A stretch of DNA of 64,000 nt from Trichoplax sp. H2. Taxonomy: Eukaryota; Placozoa; Uniplacotomia; Trichoplacea. Positions within the stretch are counted from its first letter, which is position 1, and each line of letters begins with the position of its first letter. Shown here piece after piece: positions 40,601 to 55,600 of this stretch. The translations under genes were made by a program, and so were the position numbers. The stretch spans positions 26,355-90,354 of the forward strand of contig NOWV01000250.1 in assembly GCA_003344405.1 (NCBI GenBank), read 5' to 3'. Under the pieces are notes generated by a model. It did not search any database. It saw only the letters and a program-made list of their open reading frames with translations, and was not told where the DNA came from.

Positions 40601-43600
40601 AACATGCCATAGTGATGGATGAAGTTCACTAGTCATATTTAGGGCTATGATCTAGGCTATACTATTTCGCATAGAAAATTCTTATATATCCATTTTAAGA
40701 ATTACACAAAGATCACTTATTGATGTTAATAATGTATTCTCATCTAATTTTATCTTGCAATTATAATTACTTATTTTTAAATACTGGACATATCAAATAC
40801 AACAAACACCGTTTAGCTGCTAATCACAACTGTAGTCAAGTTAGAAATTTTAAAAGATTTTAAACCTATTTATATTCATGTGATTGAATTACTGTAATTA
40901 TTATCAAAATCGCAAATGGTCTGATGGAATACTATAGAAATTATTAATTATTATCTGTGCATTTATGGAATAAGGGTAGAATGTTACAACGCTGATATTA
41001 ACTTGCGATGCAAGGAAAAGTATATAAACAGGCAATATTAGAGAATTTAAAAGTTGATGCTTAAGATCTTCTTAGTAGATATATTTGGTTAAGATTATGA
41101 CTGTGAGTAGGTGTGTTTTTATACAAAGAATTCTTGTAAAGTTCTGAAATCTCGTATTTCTGCAAGTTTTTTTAATTTTGTTCCAGATCATTGCAACACT
41201 ATAACTCAGTAATAGTCAATCTTATAATTCTAAATAATAAATTGGCCTTGTAAAGCGATCTGATTAGATACTTGTGGAGGAAATGAAAAGATACGAAATA
41301 GAATTCGAAGCTCACCTGTAGGCTACCTAGACGAGGGATAATCCTAATCGGACGGATAGAGTTTATGATATTAAATTCTAGTGATTGACGGGCAGATGTA
41401 CTCAGATCAAGGTGATACGTAGCAAACGATAACTAATGAAGAATTAATTGAAAAAAAATTAAAATTTTTATCTATTATAACAACAAGATGAGAATTAAAC
41501 AATAATCGATTGTACTTGTACCATTGCTAGACTGTTTTAGCAATGAAAAAGCCAATTCTAAACTTGCAATAAATCATTTTTGTGTATAATTCATGATAGT
41601 ATCTCATTTAATATTTTGGTTTACATATTGATTCATTCAAACGAGTAAACTTACTGCCACAATTATGACATCAACGATTTTCCATGGGCTTGTGCAAAAA
41701 CTGGTTGGACCGAAACTCATAAATTCCAAAGCCAATTCAACAGTGAAGAAAATTGTCAAATAATAGTCCATATTAAAGATAATTTTCTTCATGTTTTGAT
41801 TGCTTTGAATAGTTTTATCATTGAAGATCTATACATGATTAATATATCAAGTTACTACAATTATTTTTCTCATGCTATATTCTAGATATTTGCATCGATA
41901 TCGAAAAGGTTAATAAAATTTTATATGTAAGCGAATCGCTAAGGAATAGTGACTTGCATCTAACATTTATTGGTCCTCGGATCTCATTTAAAGCAAAAAA
42001 ATGTGTATAGCACACAAATGAAATCGATTTTATATAAAAATCAACAAGTTAACTTACCAACAGAACACTATGCATTACGATCAATAGCAGGATAATTTTA
42101 TGGGTAATGTTGTTATCCAAAACTAGCAACGCTTTCCTTCTAATATAAGTAATTGCCCTAACCAATCTCCAATCGTAAGTGATTTGACAATGAAATGCAT
42201 CTCTCAGAAAGCATGGAAAATAATATGGAACTTCCCTTTCTGTGCTAAATAGAGCCAAGAGTTTATTATCTTTCCCCTGCAAGTTTATCAACAAATTAGT
42301 ACGAAGGAAGGATTTTATGTGTCACGTGAAAATATGGTAGTAATATAAACAAGCAACCAATGTTAAATCAGAAAAAACCAATAGTGATCGATTTTAACTT
42401 AATAACTTGTTGTCGAAATCAGAACATCGAATTTACTTTAATCAACATCTCAAAATTGAATAATGAATAATTAATTAATGCGGAAATACTGATCCTTGAA
42501 ATAGCTAAATACCAATGTCACTGGAACTACAGAAGATTCCACCTTTTAAACACTAATTGAAGTAGTTGCTAACATCGATAACGTCTTTTCTATCAAAGAC
42601 TTTGTTCCAAAATATTATTCAGGATGACAACCGAAATTAATCAAGTTTCGACTGATGACTCGACCTTTATCTTCAATAACATTACTGGAATAAGCTAGTT
42701 GATACTACTCATCATGGTAACTAATATGAACTGTAGTTTTATTTTACTAAAGACTGGAAAAGCAAAAATAATTGTAGCCTAGTCAATACTCATGATAGTG
42801 ATGAAGATTTATTTGCTAAAGATCTTATAATGCCGTAGTTCAAGTCTATTCTAACACAAAATGGATACAATATATGTTTATAATGGCAGACGTTTTTTCC
42901 AGATATTTTTCTGTTGTATATATGTACCATCTTAATTAAGCAATTGCAGCCCATTAAAATACCAGTTATGATCGCGCCTAATATCGACAAACTTATTTTT
43001 ATAGGATTGTAGCCTTTTAATACTAATGAAAAGCATCTAGATTTATCTAGTAAAGTTTTGTAATACCGTAGTTCAAATCTATGTAAGCATAAATGAATCT
43101 AACGAATAATCATCATTATAAAAGCCATTTTCTGTACATTTATACCATTTGAAGCCTATTAAAATACCATTTACGGTGGTACCTTATTTCGATAGACTTT
43201 TCTATGATAGTGTATACTATTAAACAGAATTGTAGCCCTTTAATACCAATGATAGCGATCAAGATTTATCGACTAAAGATCTTATAATACCGTAGTTCAA
43301 GTCTATATAATGAATCATCAGCGTCTTCCTAAATATAATCTGCTAAATAGGTGCCATCTTAAGCAACTGTAGCCTATTGAAATACCAGATATGATGGTAC
43401 CTGATATCGATAAACATTTTTCTACAAAAGTATATACCATTAACAGTCAATAGAATTGTAGCTCACTCGATACTAATTAATTCAAATGCTTGCAGACATG
43501 AATACTCCTTTCTACAAACTAATGCTTTAAAATAGATTTTAATGATTATAATCACAGCCTAATCAAAGCCAACATTAAAATATGGCACTATAGTGCCGTA

Positions 43601-46600
43601 CTTTCCTTAGTTGCCAGTGTCAGTAATATTATTAATGGCATTTTATTTATTTTCTATTCGATTAAGCACCCGTAAAAAAATCACCTTAACTGCTAGATTT
43701 GTCAAGATTACGATTAAAGCTCTTACCGGTGGTCCGTAAGAATTTCTTGATGATCGGTCATATTCTTTACCAATCGTAGCAATATTGCCGGGGCTACTTG
43801 TAGAACCTCTTAATCTTGCCCTTGACTCAGAATTGGGTAAATTATTTCTACTGCCTCTTGCATCCGTACCAACAGTAAGATATTGATTTTTTTCGAACAT
43901 TTTAGTTGAATTAGAATCATTTTCGCTATTATCCAGATCTTCTGTTTGCGTACTAACTTCAGTACGATTCTTTTCACTATTCGGTAGGCCACTTTTGCTA
44001 TCGATGGGTGGCATTGAGTTACTCCATACTCTATTTCTAAGTTTATATTCTTGAATTGTGGTTTGTCTTAAATTAGGTGAAGTTACGGATACGATAATAC
44101 TTTGCACTTTTCTTCCATCATCTACGTGATCCATCTGAGCGTTTTGTTTGTATCTTTTATCAGCTAATTGATCCATCTGAATATTTCGCTTATGCCTTTC
44201 AGTAGTTAAATAATCTATCTGAGTGCTTTGTTCTTGCCTTCCATTTACTGAAGTATCAACTTGAGTGTTTCCTTTTCCATCATATATAGCTATAGACGAA
44301 CGAACTACTTGCTTTGCTTCAATGCTAGCCCTTGCTATTGATAGATTAATAAAGAAATAACACTTTAGCATCGATTGGCAGACCGTATACTATTTCAAGG
44401 CTATAATATCATACGTTGTTGAAGGGTTTCCATCTTATTGGCGTTTACTAAATTTCGATCATCTAATGGATCAGAACGAGAAAGATTGTTCGCCGTGATT
44501 TGTCTACCTTCATCACCTTCTGTAGAAAAAAATTAATGCTAGCATTAGCCGAAGATGATTCGAGAAAGAGTAGAAAAGATACCTGACGCTTAAAACTTCT
44601 AGTGCATTTACAAATCACGATAACGCTGGTAGCTAAAACTGTGCTCCTACCATCTTCTTTTGCTGTCTCGATTAAAACAAAAGCATCTTTAGGCCTTGCA
44701 TTTTCAATTTCAAGTGATCCCTTCTTGGACTTCCCTCTTAAGGTTCTCATTCGATAATTGATATTTTCTACTTTTAAGTCACCTTTATTGGATTTTTGCG
44801 TTGATATTGTATCTTCAGATAGCGTCAACTGGCTATCCTCAACTTTGCTTTTACGCTTTCTTCGAAACCTCGGTCGTTTTTCTTGTTGCAATTCATGAAT
44901 TTCACTATCTTTACGGGTAATATTAGCCTGATTTGTTGTTGATTTATTTCGATGAAACCTTTTCTTACGAGATTTTCTAGCATCACTAGCTGTAGACTTT
45001 GTTAATGATTTATTCGTAATATGACTATCGCTTACAGACTTATTTTTGCTCGTCAAACCCAATTCAGCATTTGGGGAAGCTTCTACCTCGATTTCTGTAG
45101 TTAAAGTTGGACTCTCATCATTTTCGACGACTGGTTTTGTGGATTTATCAGTAGCGGTAAGTTTAACTTCTAGCTGATCGTTACTATTTGGATTACAATT
45201 TAAACCCTTATCCAATTCAACTTCTGCGATATATTCGTCTTTACTCTTGCTTGGTAAATGTGCAGTTGACAGCGATTGTTGAATCAATTGGCTGTGATTA
45301 ATTCCAAGATGCTCATCCATTCTATGATTATTGCTATCTGTACTAGGATTCATGAGTATATTTCCATTTCGATTAGCATGATTCATTGCGCTGTCTGTTT
45401 CATCCCTATTCTCAGCCTTGTTGGACAAGAAACTATTACCCGTATTGATTCGAATTACATGGTTATCGAAAGAGACTGTATCTGCTAAGCTAGCATCATC
45501 AGCTATAGGATCTATATAAGCCTGTCTACTATCCGATTTCGAGGTTGAAAATTCTCGTCTGTCATCTAAGTACATGAAGAATTTTAAGCACATTTAAAAT
45601 TATCCATTTTGATAAATTTAATGAGTCTATCTTAATCAATACCGCTACCTGATGGTACAGATTCATGATCAGAGTCCGATAGAGAGTGCTTTCTTTTGCT
45701 TATTGAGCAATGACATCGAGCACAAAGAGAACAAATTTTACTATTTCTTATTGGGCCAAGAAATTTTTGAAAGAAGGAAGATTTCTCATTTCTGGATACA
45801 CCTTCATCATTTTTAGTCCCATTACTATTATTATCATCCTCAGAAGCATCTTCCAGTGAGCTTAATAACAAGGCTAAGAATAAGTTAAGTACCTAAAAAT
45901 AGTGAACGATCATGGATTAATAAAGATGAAGATACTATTTGTAAACGTTGTTTAGAGTAAAATTTACCAATAAATTTCCAATGACATAAGCAACGACAAA
46001 GAAAGTAATCGATGCGTAGGAATTCGTAGCTTTAACTGCATTAGATATGGGATCAGACCATTCCCCACACAAGATGCGAAAGATTAAAATACAGGCGTCA
46101 GGCAAGGTATCGAAGTTAAATCTAGGCTGATTTTTGCCAAATTTTTTTTCATATGGTTTCTTAAACAATTTCATTCCCATCACCGCGAAGATGTAGAGAT
46201 AGATAAGTACCATTATCCCAACATACATTATTGCTGTCATACTATTGCCTAAAGCCGTCAATAATCGACGCATAGCTTTCCATGCTTTGGCTAATTTAAA
46301 GATACGAAACTGAAATAAAATAGAATAAGGGTCAAAATGCAAGAATAATGTTGCTGAAATAATTCAATCAGTCCTACTTCTATCGTAAAAGATATCTAAG
46401 TTGAACATTATCATACACGATTAATATCAGTCAAACTAATATTACGGCAAAGAGGAAGGAGACTATCATAGATAGAATACATCCTATTCAGCAAGACTTT
46501 GAACTTATTAAAATAATAATAGTGAGAAAAGCAGCTGTAATAAGTAATGTCGAAAACAAAGTAGGTATAACTGCGTTTGAATTCATTCTGAAAGATTATT

Positions 46601-49600
46601 ACAGTTGAGAGAATAGTGGATAGAACACTAATTTCAATTAAACTAGTGAGACCGAGACGGTTCCATGGATAGATAGTACCGTACTAAAAGAATACAAGGA
46701 ACATGATCGAAATTATATTAACTGTCAATAAGATTTAACCAAATCATTTACTATATTCCTCTTCATTTTAAGAGATTCAATCAACAGAGAGAGAGAAAGA
46801 AGTGAATATACAGAGAATTAAATTCAATAATAATTACTAATATATGGTAATTCAATAGAAATTATCCGCGTAGAATAAGAAATATCTAGAAGAAAGATAA
46901 TATCTCTCATTTCAATCGATTTTAGTAGGACTAATATTGCGAAGAGAAAGAGGCAATCATATAGGGAATCATATTCAATGATAATTACTAAAACACGGTA
47001 ATTCAATAGAAATTGTCCACACAAAATAAGTAGGGATATCACTCAATTCAATTGATTTTAATAAGACTAACATTGCTGAGAGAAAGATGGAATTATGGAT
47101 AGAATGATATTCAACGGCAAATTACAGTAATACTATTATTATGATTGAAAATAGTACGATATTTAGTACACTAGCGCCGAACATCTTCCACGTCCAATAC
47201 AAAATTTCTAGCCTAAACCTATTAATGTTGTAGAGTATTTAGATAGGACTATTATTCTAGCATATTCTCAAATGTAGGTATATAATATTTTTCCTAAATA
47301 TAGAAATATTTGCAGTCTTACTGTAATATAGCCAAATTGAGCTTGTCATGTTTAGTAACACTTACAGACTTTGCTATTTTCTACAGAAAGTTGCTAATAG
47401 ATATTCTATTATGGTATAGTTTGTATCTAATCCTATAATCTTCTTCTTTGAAATGTATCCTATCTCTGAATCTATAAATACCAATGATTTCTGCCTCAGA
47501 TTTCGTTAGTTGCAATAGCCACGGTGTTAGTATTTTCTCATGTTACTTCACGATAGCTTACATCCTATTCTATAGTAACTACCACATTGTATGCAATCAT
47601 AGTCTACAATGAAGTATCCCTTTTCCACTAAAACCTTACTGCATTCCTCTACATGGCAACTAAATCCGCTATCGCTGACTCATTAAACCCTCCATTACAA
47701 TATTATTCATTTGCTTTTAAGAAGACTAATACAGCAATAGGAAAGAATTAATCGCGAATAGGATAACACCGTAATTAAGAGCGAGGAATTAACCGGATGT
47801 TAAAACAGTACCGGGTATAGTAGTAATTTTGAATACAATATCAGAATTATCGAAACCATTTAAATCATTAGCGAAAGTAAAAGGACAGCAGATAGAAATA
47901 GAGAGAGAATCGTAGATAAAATGCCTTTACATACCACACGTAGCGTTTTAAGAGCAGATGTAGCAGGGCTACTAATCCTAGCTAAAATTAGAATAACATC
48001 GACTAGACCAGTAATTGTCATGACGCCATCTAAGATATTCCAACTATCTTTTACATAGCAACGCGGCGAAAGTGCAATCAATTTTAATATCATTTCTACA
48101 AAAAAAAGGGCGGCAAAAACCTATATTCCATTATTAAAGAAGTAGTGTTATAATCACATTTTTAACAAATTATAGCATATTGATTAGATCAGCCTCAGAT
48201 GTCTTCTGTACTACATCAATTTCTTTCGGAATTGAACAAGTTAAGATTGAGATTGAACTTAGGAATTGCCAACTAGCATTACAACTTACATATTCTGCCA
48301 TACTTTCCCAAAATTTTGGCTCCAAAGGATTCGATATAGCAATCACCACAAAATCGGCTAAAACGCAGCTCATAATGAAGATTTCAAACAGAACATTCTG
48401 TACAATTTTAAGTAACACTTTTCGAAATCGTTTCCAGACAGTTTTCTTCGCCGTTGGTGCAGCTCGAACGGCAACAACGCAATTTAGTGTGGTAAATTGT
48501 ATCCAATGATTTCTTGCTACTAAGGTATTGCAAACAACTCTTTATTAGTCCTATCCGTCTCGATTTTTACTACTAACTCTGTTGGTGCATAAGTAAATCA
48601 CACTGTACACGGTACTCAAATCTACGATATAATTTTATCATATTGACTGCTCTTTTCATTGTTAACAAAAAATAAAATTGCTATTAAGGTTTTTACATAA
48701 TTTTGTACTGGATAAATTTTATAGAAAATTGCTTAGATTGTCATATAATAATATACGGTAATTATCTATCCGTAAATAATGCCCATTAGTTAATGATTTT
48801 AACCTAGTAAGACTTGTATAATTTGATTTATGAACGCGACAAAATTTTTATAAAATCTCACATAGATTGCCATATAATAAAATATAATTGTTCATCCATA
48901 AATAGTGGACGGTAGTCATTTCGATCATATGATATCCTGAATTTACTACCCATCGATCGTCTATAAAAATGCTTCCGATGCTGTATAAATTTTACCGTAT
49001 CCGTGTATATAGTGCAATAATTTATTCCTAAATTATTACCACCTACTAATTCAGTTATCTGGTATTAGCAGTACTAAACTCCTTAACAGAAGCCATTAAC
49101 CAATGATTCTAATTAAGTAATGCATATTTATATTTATAAACGCTTTAATTTAATAACTTCTATCAAATGCATAATAACATGGATTCAGCTATAATTTTTA
49201 TCCATGTGCAACTGGTGCATTCCACTAATGTCTTCAACCATATGACCATTTCATTAGCAATTTATTAATAGCCAACATTCAAATGGCTAATATTAAACAG
49301 TTCACTCATGCATTTATCCATGTTATGAGGTGTGTTGATATCTAGAAATGCTCTCAGACTTACTAAATTAGCATAAAAGGGATCCTTCATATGTTATTAT
49401 TTCACACTAAATGTGTAGAAATTATCATTGCCTAAATCTATAAAATTACGCTGTCACATCTTTGTAATCAGAGCTTAACAAACAAAAATTTCCAAGATTG
49501 CACTATTTTATCTGGACAGTTGTTTTGTCTTATAGTGTAACAATTAGTTTCTAATAGATATTGCCATGCGTCCAGACTAATATGATGGTTAATAGTTACC

Positions 49601-52600
49601 TATGTTTGATTGCATGTTAGGAACCGATAGGTACGGCGACGCAGGTAATGGTCTAGCCATAGCAGGATAAGGATTATCATAGCCATTTTCCATGACATCA
49701 CTATGGGCTACAGAGTCAAAGTTGGCTTTACTCATATTTGGAGTATGCAAGGAAGTAGACAGATTTGAATTTGTACGCCTAATTTCGCTGTCATCGATTG
49801 GCATGATATCGTCTCCATTTTCGCAGTCGTTGCCATGATTATGGAATGCTATTAATTCACGACTTATCGTTGGTTTATTTTCATCTTTATACTCACTAGG
49901 GTCTTCCTTATCTAAATGTCTACTATTAAGTGAAATACTACTCCTAATGCCAGACAGCACAATAGGAAGTATATTTTTTCGCCTGGGAGGATACCATAAA
50001 TGAGGTGGACTAGGCAAAAAGTAAGGAATAGTAGTTTGGTCTCTAGATGTTCGAACCATTTTTTCAAAATTATTTTGCTAATAATGCAAGTTGAAAAAGA
50101 ACTCTATTAGAAATATTGCTGTAACATTATCAGACAAATAATTAGGATAAATATAAGTTTAGATCCATTTACTATAAGAGAGAAAAGTAATTACTGAATA
50201 TCTTAAAATTTTCATCAATTACGCAGTACTAAAATATACGGCACGAAAATAACTTGAAGTATCAATAAATTATTATTACTTGTTCAGAACGCAACTGTTC
50301 TTGTTTACTATATGCCATAGATACCACTGCCAATATCAAATTTAGTAGATAATCACTCCCGAGAAATATAATGGCCAAAAAGTAGAAAAAGTACCAAGTA
50401 TTAGATGCTTTAAGAACCTAAAGAGAACATAAAAGAATAGTTTAAAATTTGGGACATCAATTCATGAATCAAAATACCAGTACTATCGTTTATCAATATA
50501 AAATTTTGAGTTATTAAAATTAAATTCCATGATTGTCACTGTATCTATTAATGTTTTTATTCTATAAATTATATACTGATTGATAGTCTGAATCCCACTG
50601 ATCTTGAGTAATAATTTGCAAATTAACATATAAAGACGCCAAGAAGTTATCGAAATTTAGTAGGCCATCCTCAGGATTTGGGAATATTCCTTCATAACAA
50701 GAATAACCAGAAGGACATGCCCTATAAAAAGCTGAATTTATTAAATTCTTCTGATGCAGTCTTAATCTATCGCTATTTTAATCAGCATCATTTATGATTA
50801 AGAAAATAACTTACGTATTTATGCTAGAATTACTGCATAAAACCGTAGAGCCGCCACTATAAAGCCAGTTAGCTATGAAATATAAATCGAATTTACTGAG
50901 TTAAAAAGATAAACCTCAGTGCAATGCCATCTATTTTCAAAACATGGATTCATTCGTTAATTTTATACATTTGGTATAAATAGCTAACAAGATCTTTATG
51001 GCTTATGACACACATCAGCAAAAATCCTGTCTCACTTTTATTTTTGATAAATAAATCAAATGATAGCCCATCGACATCATAGTCTGTCTGATTCCAATTA
51101 TATGTTTTACAGCACTTTCTTGTTAAAATTCCCATAAATAATTGTACGCCCAATAACGATACACCACATAGAAAGTATAATGTTAGAGAAAGGACTGTAA
51201 CTAACATGCTGAATGATTGAAATATGGCATTCAGGATGCTCTTTAATCCTGTTAAGAACAGATTGAAATTATCAATATCTTACTGCAACATTGCGATGAG
51301 AAAATTGCCTTCAATATTAAGTCACAATAACTGTTAATAAAATACAATTTTAGCATAATTTATAGCCATAATTTGATTAACGTGAATAAATTCTGCGTTA
51401 CAGATACATTTCGTTAAAGACCTACGCAATAATGTACAAAATCGCTAAAAGTGTAATTATAAATCAAGATGGACTAAAGGATTTTTCTTTTTTATAAATA
51501 TAGGCTGAAGGTCATACTGAACAATGTCTAACATAATGATGATATATTTAAGAAGTAAAGCGCTTATTTACATAACTGAACCTGAAATTATTGTAAACAT
51601 TCGGATAGCCCTAAACACGCGAATAACGGAAACACCAGGGATTGCGTCTAACTGAGGTATGAGAATTAGATACCTATAAGGAGCATTTATAAATGAAATT
51701 CATAGTAAGCGTTCAAGATTACAGCATAACCTTGTAGTAAAATATTAAATATAGCAAGAAGTGTTTCAATAACTTAATTGCCATATTATATAAATATAGC
51801 TGATGTATAAAGCAGTAGTATTTATAGTATTTTGACATGTATTATAACAAGACACAAAATTAGGATATCATTTACTCGTAGAGTGAGCAAGATAATAGTA
51901 GACCAAACTAATACACTAAATAATCATGTTCAATAAAGTATACATGTTGCAATCTTAATATCATAAAATTAATACAATATTATTCATTGATAAGAAGAGC
52001 TGAGGGGAAACTTACATAGCTATTTAAAACAGATTATCCGCGATATGATAAAATTAACAAGATATTACTGATCTGCTAATAAACCTGATTGATTATATGA
52101 CTTATTCCAAACGTATATTACATTTCTAGTTATTGACAGTTTGATATTATGATACCAGAATATTACTTTTTCGTTAATAATGAAAAAATGATGGACTAGA
52201 TAGTCACATTTAATCGAATCTACTATATTCTGATTTTTAATATATAAATAAGTATATATTTTGTGTGTCACAGTCGTAGAATAACTTAATACATTGTTTA
52301 CGTAAGTCCTTTCGCTAAATTTGCATTTAGTTAATAAAAATACGCATACAGGCTATATATTATAGTTTAAAATAACGTTCTGTTTTAAATTCGATATAAT
52401 ATTTGAGGGACTTTAGGTAGCATAAAATTTATCATAAGCATATTCTTGAAATGCTATGGTAGGGTAGCTAAATTTCTTAAATTAATAGATAACACACAAT
52501 ATATAAGTTTGAAAATGATTGTACATCTAACGGCTTAATTTTAATTATATCTTAATAATTCAAAACATACAGTATTTATTGAGTAGTAGATATACGAATT

Positions 52601-55600
52601 TCTTTGCGTTGAAAAAAGATATATAAATTAACTCGTAACAAAGATGTGCTGTGCTTTACCACTCTGAGCTCAGATAAACTGCAGTATTTCGTATGCAATA
52701 TACTTCATGTCGGACTGTGGAAGAGTTACTGTACGCCAAGGAAGCAATCTTGCAAACAGTTATGTACATTTACTAGTACTATTACAGACATGTATGTGTA
52801 GTAAAGTCTTGCTAATAAGGAATAAAGTAGTTATATTAAGTTATCCAATTACTTCATTGTAATACTATGTAAGCATATTGTGTATAACATTATAGCTTTC
52901 CCATACGGATATTCTTTTCGAAATATGATAGACTTATGAGAAATTATTAAATATTCATTTACCCTATGGTAACAATAAACAAATCCAACCAATTCCATGG
53001 ATCTCTTAAAAATGTGAATTTTTTAGTAACAAGTCCCCTCGCTATGATTTTTAACGCCATTTCCACAGTGTAAATAACGTTATACGTAATCCTGTCGGAA
53101 AAATAGTCCAAAAATATAATTATGTCTCTGTACCAGCTATAAATGTATGTGTTGGGTAGCATTTATAAAAGTAGGATATTTATTAAAATAGACCACATAA
53201 TATAAAACACAATAACATTATCTTGACGATCTCTACGCTTATTTTCTACTGTATAGCGACATAAGTGGCGACTACTATTAAACAAATCTTAAGAATAAAG
53301 CAACAAAAAACTTCACATAAACCATGCTGTAAAGTGCAATACTACTTAAATACGCATCTAAAAATTAATTGAACATCTCTTACAACAGATACTTTGGCGT
53401 ATCAAACGGCAAGGCAACGACCACGCAGTTGCTTAGAATTGTCAATAAAATAAATAATTCGAAAATCGTTTAAATAGTTAAGGATTAACGAGACGGAATT
53501 AGATACCGCACCAAGTTATTACTACACATCTATCCCTACTAATTATGTTATAAAATCACTTAAAATATCTAGATAAACCGTTATCAAGTATAATGTGCGT
53601 TAGAAAATTAGTTATTACAATAAGAGTATACCATCACCTAAATAATTCATAATTTAATAACACTATCTACGGGTCAGATTTTATTAGCTAATTGTTATCG
53701 ATAGATGCTATGAGGGCAATATCATAATAAAAGAATCATTTAAGCTCCATGGTGCTTTACGAAGTTTAAATTTTTCCAATTATCAGTCACTATTTTCTTT
53801 ATATCTAAGGTAGCGATAGAGGTTTGAAACGAAAAATGAAATTGCACCTTCCAATTCGATATTCTAATGTTATGTACTACTTTTGATACACAAAAGGATA
53901 TTGATGGGTCACAATCTTTATAGCGATATATCGAACGTAACTATCAGGATAAAACATGAATAAGGATTTTGAGTCATTGTAGCGGTGAATTATGTAGGTA
54001 CCAAATCTTTTCACTATCACACAAAACGTCTAAAATAAAACGAATCATAAATAGAATATTAAACTTAACAGATAACTTTTAAAAGCATTAGAGGATAAAA
54101 AAAGGTAATTCCCTATATATCTATGTTACTATAACAAGACAATAAAATTCTTAGATATATCATGGTCAATACTTCTATCGAAGGCATTGAGTTTAGTCCG
54201 CATTAAATAATACCACGCAAAGTTATACTTATTCTCTATAAATTTGCCATATAGAGACTGTCATATATTGTTGCAAAAAATTATAACACAATTATAACAG
54301 ATTGAAATGAGATTGTCGATAATGTTGATATGCTGACTTGAATTTATTTAGTCAATTGTGCTCGCGAATTTAAGAAAGAATAAATTTAAAAGTTAATATT
54401 AGGGTTGAGTTAGAAATTAAAATGATTAATTGGCTAATTTAAGAGACTGTCTCCTCCATCAAAAGGTGTTTACGTATACGAGTTTAACGAACGCAAAGTC
54501 AAGAGTGTTTTAACTCTATGGAAACACGTCCTGGGATAAACTAATTTATATATCCGCTTACTGCACCATTATATTACAGTCTATAATAAACTAGTGCTAG
54601 ATCAAGAGCATAATCGGTCTGAAAAGCGTAAATGCAAACAATTTGCTGTATTTACAACTGATATGATTTCCAAAAAACAGCTGGTGTCTTATATGAAAAA
54701 CTATTATAAGTAGTATACTTCCCTTTATGCAATCGTATACTACGTTACTGTCAACTAATGCTTCATGAGTGACTAATTATAGTTATGAAATACCGTAATT
54801 TTTACTGACGTTATAGCAAAAGGACGACAGATCCTGATTTGCTAATTAGGAGATTAAGATTATCAATATACGCTTGTATGTATTCTCATAGAAGTGTTTC
54901 TAATAAGTCTGACAGTGTTATGTACTGTATTAGAGTAGAAATATCTATGTTAGGATAATTCATGTTAGCCTATCCTTATTTAGTTAACTTCTAATTTGGA
55001 TATACTGTGTTTTAATATAGCATTGACTTTTTATGACAGTGGCACTTATACATATACTGAAATTAATAGTTATAATAGGGAATGCAAATCATCTACTTAC
55101 AGTTCCAATCATTGTGATTGTAATTTACTTATGGTAGATCGTAAATTATCATGGAAATGTTCCGTGATAGGACATATCGTAATCTGACTATTCTGTATTA
55201 GTCATTACATGTCTATGTTCGTTAATACTGTTGTCTGCATTAACGGAGCAGTAGCTAAAATTAATATCTGATTCAGAAAATGATTCCAATGTTAATTGTA
55301 TTAACTATGACTCATGAATTATTGAGGAATAGTATATAAATGCAGCATATCGAGTAATAAACAGAATTCTCAAACTTAGTGTTTAACGTAAAATACGAGG
55401 CGTTTAAGTCTTTGCGTAGTCTGCTAGTAGAGCAAAAGTGTTTGTGATAGTGCAGATATCATTCCTTGATACGTGGTTCAAGAAATTGACTTATTGATCG
55501 TATATTACGTTATCTTGTTGCAAAGCTGTTTTGTGACAATAAGATAAGCTATTATGGAAAGGTTAAGATAGTATATTCATTAAAGCGTGCAATAAATAAG

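Noticed and set aside
53384-53467. Nav-B S1 exon lacks an AG acceptor, suggesting a broken splice site and a pseudogene
   Set aside because: The intron has a full U12 AT-AC signature (ATATCCTTTT, TCCTTAAC, AC), the exon length and phase equal Nav-A, and the 25-exon model stays open to the stop.
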